19,339 nt of DNA from DASXTB01 sp036505615 (GTDB lineage Bacteria; Acidobacteriota; UBA6911; JACQSX01). Made by a program: the position numbers and the translations under genes. The stretch lies in assembly GCA_036505615.1 (NCBI GenBank), contig DASXTB010000129.1, forward strand, positions 1 through 19,339, in the 5' to 3' direction. Below are positions 16,228-19,339 of this stretch, in pieces. The notes under the pieces were generated by a model. It had not been told where the DNA came from. It did not search any database and was given only the letters and a program-made list of their open reading frames with translations. Position 1 is the first letter of the stretch. Each line of letters starts with the position of its first letter.

Positions 16228-16864
16228 TGCGCTAGCATCCAGTGGGCAACTGCTTACCTCACAAAATGTAATGCTCTCTCCCGGGCAGCAATCCGTAATT
16301 GATGCCGCGACGGTGCAGGGCGCCACGGCCACTTCATACTGGCGGATTGTTTCCGACACTGCAATTGTTTCGATTGAGACGGTGCTGAACCAGCAGGACC
16401 AAACCTTGGTTGCGCTCCCAGGACTTTCTCAACAGAATCGGCTGGCCACAGCCTTCGTACCGGATTTTGTCGCGGCCGACGGATTCACCTCTGAGATCAA
16501 CTTGATAAATCAGACCGACCAGCAGGTCGTGGCCACGATTACTGCCTTTCGGCCGGATGGTGCTCTGTACTTTGTGCCGCAAGTGAACGCCAATCCTGTG
16601 ACGCGTGCTCTCCCACCTCGGGCGTCCATAAAAGCTTCCGTCGCAAGCCTGTTTGGATTCTCTACGGCGAGTCGGCAGGAAGGTTGGCTGCGTATTGAGA
16701 CAAACACGCCGGCGCTTTCTTCGTTTATGGTTTATGGGAGGAGTTCGCCTGCAACTCGAACGGCTGTGGCGAGCCAGCCGGTCCCTCTTAAGGTGACGGT
16801 AAAAGTCCCGCGCGCATTCTACAGATTGATCCCACCCGCGGAAGCACAAATTCCTGGCTCGTGA
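15911..16864 (+). pseudogene. Middle fragment of the broken paralogue
   Basis: Homology starts at about 15968 (RQSAFLITDLFSVSAGNYW) and continues through beta repeats 1-3 to about 16790. The last 25 codons, after the deletion junction, are out of frame. The ATG at 15911 is accidental; this segment has no start of its own. Confidence 0.75.
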
Positions 16865-17922
16865 CACAGGGAGTCACTGATATGGCGTGGCTTCGGGAAG
16901 GAAACCCCTATCTTCCGCCTCCCGGCAAAATCCAACAGGGCGAGCTCGATTTCAGCGATCAGACCAGCGCTCCGCCTGCAAAAAATACTGGCCTTGTTTA
17001 TGGGGAAAATATCAACCAGCAGGCAAAGCTGGTTGTTATCCCTCTGCTGGAAATCTATAAGGACGTGAAGATTCCTGAAACAAGAGAACAAGCAGGCAAG
17101 CGTGTAGTGGCCTCGGGTCAGGTGCGCCACCGGCTTTTCCTGGTGGGGTTGCGCGACATAACGGTTCGGTTGAGCAACGGCGACGTCACGACGACCGATG
17201 AAGGCGGATTTTATCAGTTCCTGAACCTGGGGCCGGGGAGCTATGAAGTAAGACCTGAATCGAAGATATACGACTTTGATCCGCCCAGTCGAACATTCAC
17301 GGTGAGTCCACCGGTCGCCAAGGATGAGGTGATAACCGGCTTAAATATTACCGCCCTGGATTTCACTGCCAGTGCCAAGACGTATTCCATTTCCGGGGCC
17401 GTGAAGGATAGCAGCGGAAATGCCATATCCGGAGTCACCGTGACCGCGGGACCTGCATCCGCGACCACTGATGCAAAAGGGAATTACACCATCTCCGGTC
17501 TTTCGCCCGGAACCTACCAGCTTCGGCCAAGCAAGACAAATTATGTGTTCACGCCGAATAGTCAAACCATAACGATCGTGGACCAGAATGTGACTGCGGC
17601 TCCGTTCGTTGGTAGTTTTGTTGCGCCGCCACCGCCATCCTCGACCTTCGCAATTTCAGGAACTGTTACGACTCCAGGTGGCGCTCCGGTTGCTGGCGTA
17701 TTGATTGATGTTTGTCCCGGCAGCGCAGTTCCTTGTCCGCCAGGAACAGGCACCTACAACGCTATGACTGACGCCAGTGGGAATTATCAGGTGATGGTCC
17801 CGAACGGCACTTACACAATAGCGCCGTCGCACCCAATTTATTCCATCTTTAACCCGCCTACTCGGACCGTGACTGTCAGCGGCGCGAACGTATCAGGGCA
17901 GAATTTCATGACGTTATTTTAA
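16792..17922 (+). pseudogene. 3' fragment of the broken paralogue
   Basis: Homology resumes at about 16792 with GDGKSPARILQIDP, the last propeller blade. It runs through QQAKLVVIPLLEIYKD and three carboxypeptidase-regulatory-like repeats to the TAA at 17920-17922. A GTG at 16861 could start a 353-codon frame, but the homology extends upstream of it and there is no signal peptide, so it is not an independent gene. Confidence 0.75.
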
Positions 17923-17959
17923 ATCGTGGCGGCCAGCCAGGCCCGTTTACTCCTTCCCC

Positions 17960-17990
17960 GAAATGTCCAAACTCCAGGACCGCGCTCTGC
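17960..17990 (-). repeat. Dispersed hairpin-plus-core repeat, copy 3 (reverse)
   Basis: GAAATGTCCAAACTCCAGGA followed by CCGCGCTCTGCGG is the reverse complement of the core-plus-palindrome arrangement seen at 15323-15362. Confidence 0.5.
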
Positions 17991-18195
17991 GGATTATTCA
18001 CAAACACTCAACACGAAGGCACAAAGGACACGGAGAATTGCACAGAGGACCGGGCTGAAACTTGAAGTATGAAGACTCGTCACGCTGCATCCTGTCCTTG
18101 CCTGTTTCGGTCTTCATACTTCAAGTTTCAGCCGCATTCTCTGTGCCCTCTTAGCGTGCTCTGTGCCTTTGTGTTGAATGTTTGTGAATAAGCCG
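17990..18195. repeat. Nested long inverted repeat of about 205 bp
   Basis: The inner stem is perfect over 23 bases (18053-18075 with 18111-18133) around a 35-base loop. Outside it, imperfect arms extend to 17990 and 18195, containing TTATTCACAAACA, CAACACRAAGGCACA and GCACAGAG words in mirrored order. A transcript could fold into an arm of about 85 bp. There is no terminal T run and no coding sequence, so this looks like a small non-coding mobile or regulatory repeat lying 3' of the broken paralogue. Confidence 0.85.
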
Positions 18196-18204
18196 GGCTA
18201 AAGC

Positions 18205-18321
18205 AGGCCGCGGTCCGCGAAGCGGACCAATAACAGTAGCCGGGGGTGCCTGAGGCGCGAAGCGCCAGCCACCCCCGGTCAACTATTCGCCATACGGAAT
18301 CGGACCGCGCAAGCGGTCCCA
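18205..18321 (+). repeat. REP-like element A (forward)
   Basis: It has three hairpins in fixed order: GGTCCGCGAAGCGGACC (18212-18228), a large stem from CCGGGGGTG to CACCCCCGG (18240-18278) with an inner GGCGCGAAGCGCC, and GGACCGCGCAAGCGGTCC (18302-18319). The linker AATAACAGTAGCC joins the first two. The same order recurs at 19123-19250, and inverted at 18651-18760. Confidence 0.85.
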
Positions 18322-18327
18322 TTTTTT
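18302..18327 (+). terminator. Hairpin followed by a T run (terminator candidate)
   Basis: The third hairpin of REP-like element A (18302-18319) is followed by CCA and six T residues (18322-18327), the layout of an intrinsic terminator on the plus strand. It would stop read-through from the broken paralogue towards the RAYT remnant. Confidence 0.4.
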
Positions 18328-18400
18328 CCTTCATCTTTTCATTTTTCCTTCGCCAATTCCTCGGCAGCCCGGTTGTGTAGTTGAGAAGGAGGCTTGCTCA

Positions 18401-18628
18401 ATGGCACAAACTTTAACATGGATCAAAACGAGACGAAGAGGGTTGCCCGATTTCCAGTGGCAGGACGGCTATGCAGCTTTCTCGGTCAGTGAGTCCCATC
18501 TAGAGCCGGTGCGCCGCTACATCGCTCGCCAGAAACAGCATCACAAGAGGATGTGCTTTCAGGAGGAGCTGCTGCAGCTACTCAATAAACACCGCGTGCA
18601 GTATGACGAACGTTATCTTTGGGATTGA
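18401..18628 (+). CDS. Internally deleted REP-associated tyrosine transposase (RAYT, IS200/Y1-like) remnant
   Basis: RAYTs are single-copy relatives of IS200/IS605 Y1 transposases that act on REP palindromes; full-length members are about 140-200 residues. This frame has only 75. Residues 7-75 match the family C-terminus: WIKTRRRGLPDFQWQDGYAA, FSVSES, then VRRYIARQKQHH, whose Tyr is probably the catalytic one, and the ending YDERYLWD. The HUH metal-binding part is missing. The first six residues, MAQTLT, look like a normal RAYT N-terminus, and AGAAGGAGG (18384-18392) lies 8 bases before the ATG. The simplest reading is therefore an in-frame internal deletion that kept the native start. REP-like elements lie on both sides in opposite orientation. 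It may be dead, or a small expressed remnant that binds REP DNA; neither is shown. Confidence 0.75.
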   Translation: MAQTLTWIKTRRRGLPDFQWQDGYAAFSVSESHLEPVRRYIARQKQHHKRMCFQEELLQLLNKHRVQYDERYLWD

Positions 18629-18650
18629 GGCATCGATGACTGCCGAAGCT

Positions 18651-18760
18651 AATGGGACCGCTTGCGCGGTCCGGGCGACATTGGGGATCGGTGACCGGGG
18701 GTGCCTGGCGCTTCGCGCCTGGGCACCCCCGGCTACTGCTATTGGTCCGCTTCGCGGACG
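18651..18760 (-). repeat. REP-like element B (reverse)
   Basis: The hairpin order is reversed relative to element A: GGACCGCTTGCGCGGTCC (18655-18672), the large CCGGGGGTG stem (18695-18732), the linker GGCTACTGCTATT, and GGTCCGCTTCGCGGAC (18744-18759). Together with element A it brackets the RAYT remnant as an inverted pair. Confidence 0.85.
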
Positions 18761-18796
18761 AGGCGCTGGTTTGAAGCGCACTGCAGCCGTGAGAAA

Positions 18797-18985
18797 GAGA
18801 CGGCCCTCAGGCCGTCTCTCCAAAGTGCGCAAAGCCGAGGGCGCACCGGCGGCGCGCTGGGCTGTCCCTCCGGGACAGCTGGCGCCGCGAAGCGGCGCTT
18901 CTGCACGATGAAAGATTGTGCGGGAGACGGCCCCCAGGCCGTCTCTCCAAAATGTCCAAACTCCAGGGCGCGCCGGAGGCGCGCT
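18797..18985. repeat. Cluster of GC-rich hairpins
   Basis: Five palindromes follow each other: GAGACGGCC...GGCCGTCTC (18797-18818), GCTGTCCCTCCGGGACAGC (18861-18879), GCGCCGCGAAGCGGCGC (18882-18898), a second GAGACGGCC...GGCCGTCTC (18924-18945), and GCGCGCCGGAGGCGCGC (18968-18984). The two GAGACGGCC units, each followed by TCTCCAAA and a GGGCGC palindrome, suggest a duplicated composite of about 70 bp. Confidence 0.75.
18940..18985 (-). repeat. Dispersed hairpin-plus-core repeat, copy 4 (reverse)
   Basis: AAAATGTCCAAACTCCAGG followed by the palindrome GCGCGCCGGAGGCGCGC is the reverse arrangement of the copies at 15323 and 19061. Confidence 0.6.
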
Positions 18986-19060
18986 GAGCTCGTAGCCGGA
19001 GGCCCGCATTGGAGTTTACATTCTGTGGGCGGAGACACGACCTGAGCCCCGTCTCCAGAC

Positions 19061-19100
19061 CGCTTTCAGCGGCTTCTAGAGTTTATACATTTTCTCATGC
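19061..19100 (+). repeat. Dispersed hairpin-plus-core repeat, copy 5
   Basis: CCGCTTTCAGCGG, then CTTCTAGAGTTTATACATTT and TCTCATGC. It matches the copy at 15323-15362 beyond the core, including TCTCAYGCTG. A shorter relative (TTGGAGTTTACATTCTG) lies at 19010-19026. Confidence 0.65.
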
Positions 19101-19122
19101 TGCAGTGCGCTGCAAACCCGAG

Positions 19123-19250
19123 AGTCCGCGAAGCGGACCAAGCGCCGCGAAGCGGACCAATAACAGTAGCCGGGGGTGCCGTGGCGCGAAGCGCCAGGCA
19201 CCCCCGGCCAACCGTCCCGCATATCGGCCGGACCGGGCAAGCGGTCCCAT
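19123..19250 (+). repeat. REP-like element C (forward)
   Basis: It has the same hairpin order as element A, with the first hairpin partly duplicated (19124-19138 and about 19144-19158). The large CCGGGGGTG stem is at 19170-19207 and GGACCGGGCAAGCGGTCC at 19230-19247. The linker AATAACAGTAGCC is identical to that of element A. Confidence 0.85.
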
Positions 19251-19290
19251 CAGGTTCGGCAGTTAGGAATGCCTCCGATTCCGTGTGGGG

Positions 19291-19339
19291 AAGCGCTGAC
19301 CGGGGGTGCCCGGCGCTGCGCCCGGGCACCCCCGGCTAC
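19291..19339 (-). repeat. REP-like element D (reverse, cut by window end)
   Basis: The large CCGGGGGTG stem (19300-19335) is followed by GGCTAC, the beginning of the reverse linker seen in element B. The rest lies beyond the window. Elements C and D form a second inverted pair with no transposase between them. Confidence 0.8.

Larger units (their letters stand above)
15724..17922 (+). pseudogene. Broken paralogue of the 1092-residue secreted protein
   Basis: The three reading-frame pieces line up in order with the protein at 7206-10484. They share a signal peptide followed by DLIFPRI, the SNTG repeats, LFGD and DGFGAP motifs, RIETNTPALSSF, ARILQIDP, QAKL...LLEIYKD and the carboxypeptidase-regulatory-like repeats. 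Two lesions separate them. The first is a net +1 base in a C6G4 run (15961-15970). The second is a deletion junction near 16790, where the partner's fourth repeat, Ig-like domain and most of the propeller (about 1.3 kb) are missing and the frame returns to that of the start codon. A TAA at 16789 in that frame and a TGA at 16862 in the middle frame block read-through. The start is GTG at 15724 behind GAGG with 6-base spacing. The last repeat is longer than in the intact paralogue, ending GANVSGQNFMTLF. The C-run lesion alone could be a sequencing error; the deletion is not easily explained that way. Confidence 0.85.

Noticed and set aside
16861..17922. Independent 353-residue gene starting at GTG 16861
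   Set aside because: Homology to the intact paralogue continues upstream of the GTG in the same frame (ARILQIDP), and there is no signal peptide. It is the 3' part of a broken gene.
18603..19266. Several overlapping open frames on both strands downstream of the RAYT remnant
   Set aside because: They run through REP and other palindromes, are rich in Arg/Pro/Ala and have no start signals or domain features. They arise from GC-rich stems.

Overview
This looks like a piece of an Acidobacteriota-type chromosome. That is inferred from gene style rather than from a marker gene: very long secreted beta-sandwich and Ig-like proteins with carboxypeptidase-regulatory-like repeats, a TMTC-like membrane glycosyltransferase with TPRs, an IS200-like (RAYT) transposase remnant, and many palindromic intergenic repeats.

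Region 1 (1-6767) is conserved housekeeping. mutS2 (143-2482) is followed by a small membrane-associated protein on the minus strand (2657-3157). Then come dnaG (3242-4990) and rpoD (5076-6767), in macromolecular-synthesis-operon order but with no rpsU in front. A good sigma-70 promoter (TTGACC, 17-nt spacer, GATAAT) lies just before dnaG and shows that the primase starts at 3242. rpoD most likely starts at a TTG at 5076 behind a strong ribosome binding site. Repeats built from ATTCG and GATGACC words flank mutS2.

Region 2 (7074-13270) is a secreted-protein operon. A promoter candidate and a leader hairpin precede a 1092-residue exported protein (7206-10484). It has four N-terminal beta repeats, an Ig-like domain, a beta-propeller and three carboxypeptidase-regulatory-like repeats. 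It overlaps by ATGA a 929-residue exported protein (10481-13270) made of six Ig-like repeats of about 105 residues, a DUF11 domain and the same type of C-terminal module.

Region 3 (13405-17922) has a TMTC/DUF1736-like glycosyltransferase with C-terminal TPRs on the minus strand (13405-15294). It is followed by a decayed paralogue of the 1092-residue protein (15724-17922). The paralogue carries a one-base frameshift in a C6G4 run and an internal deletion of about 1.3 kb that removed the Ig and propeller domains. The glycosyltransferase between Ser/Thr-rich Ig-like proteins suggests, but does not prove, a surface-protein O-glycosylation module.

Region 4 (17923-19339) is dominated by repeats: a nested inverted repeat of about 205 bp, then four REP-like units in alternating orientation around a 75-codon RAYT remnant. 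The remnant seems to keep its native start, ribosome binding site and C-terminus but to have lost its middle. Several other GC-rich hairpins and members of a dispersed hairpin-plus-core repeat fill the rest. No rRNA, tRNA or CRISPR array was recognised.
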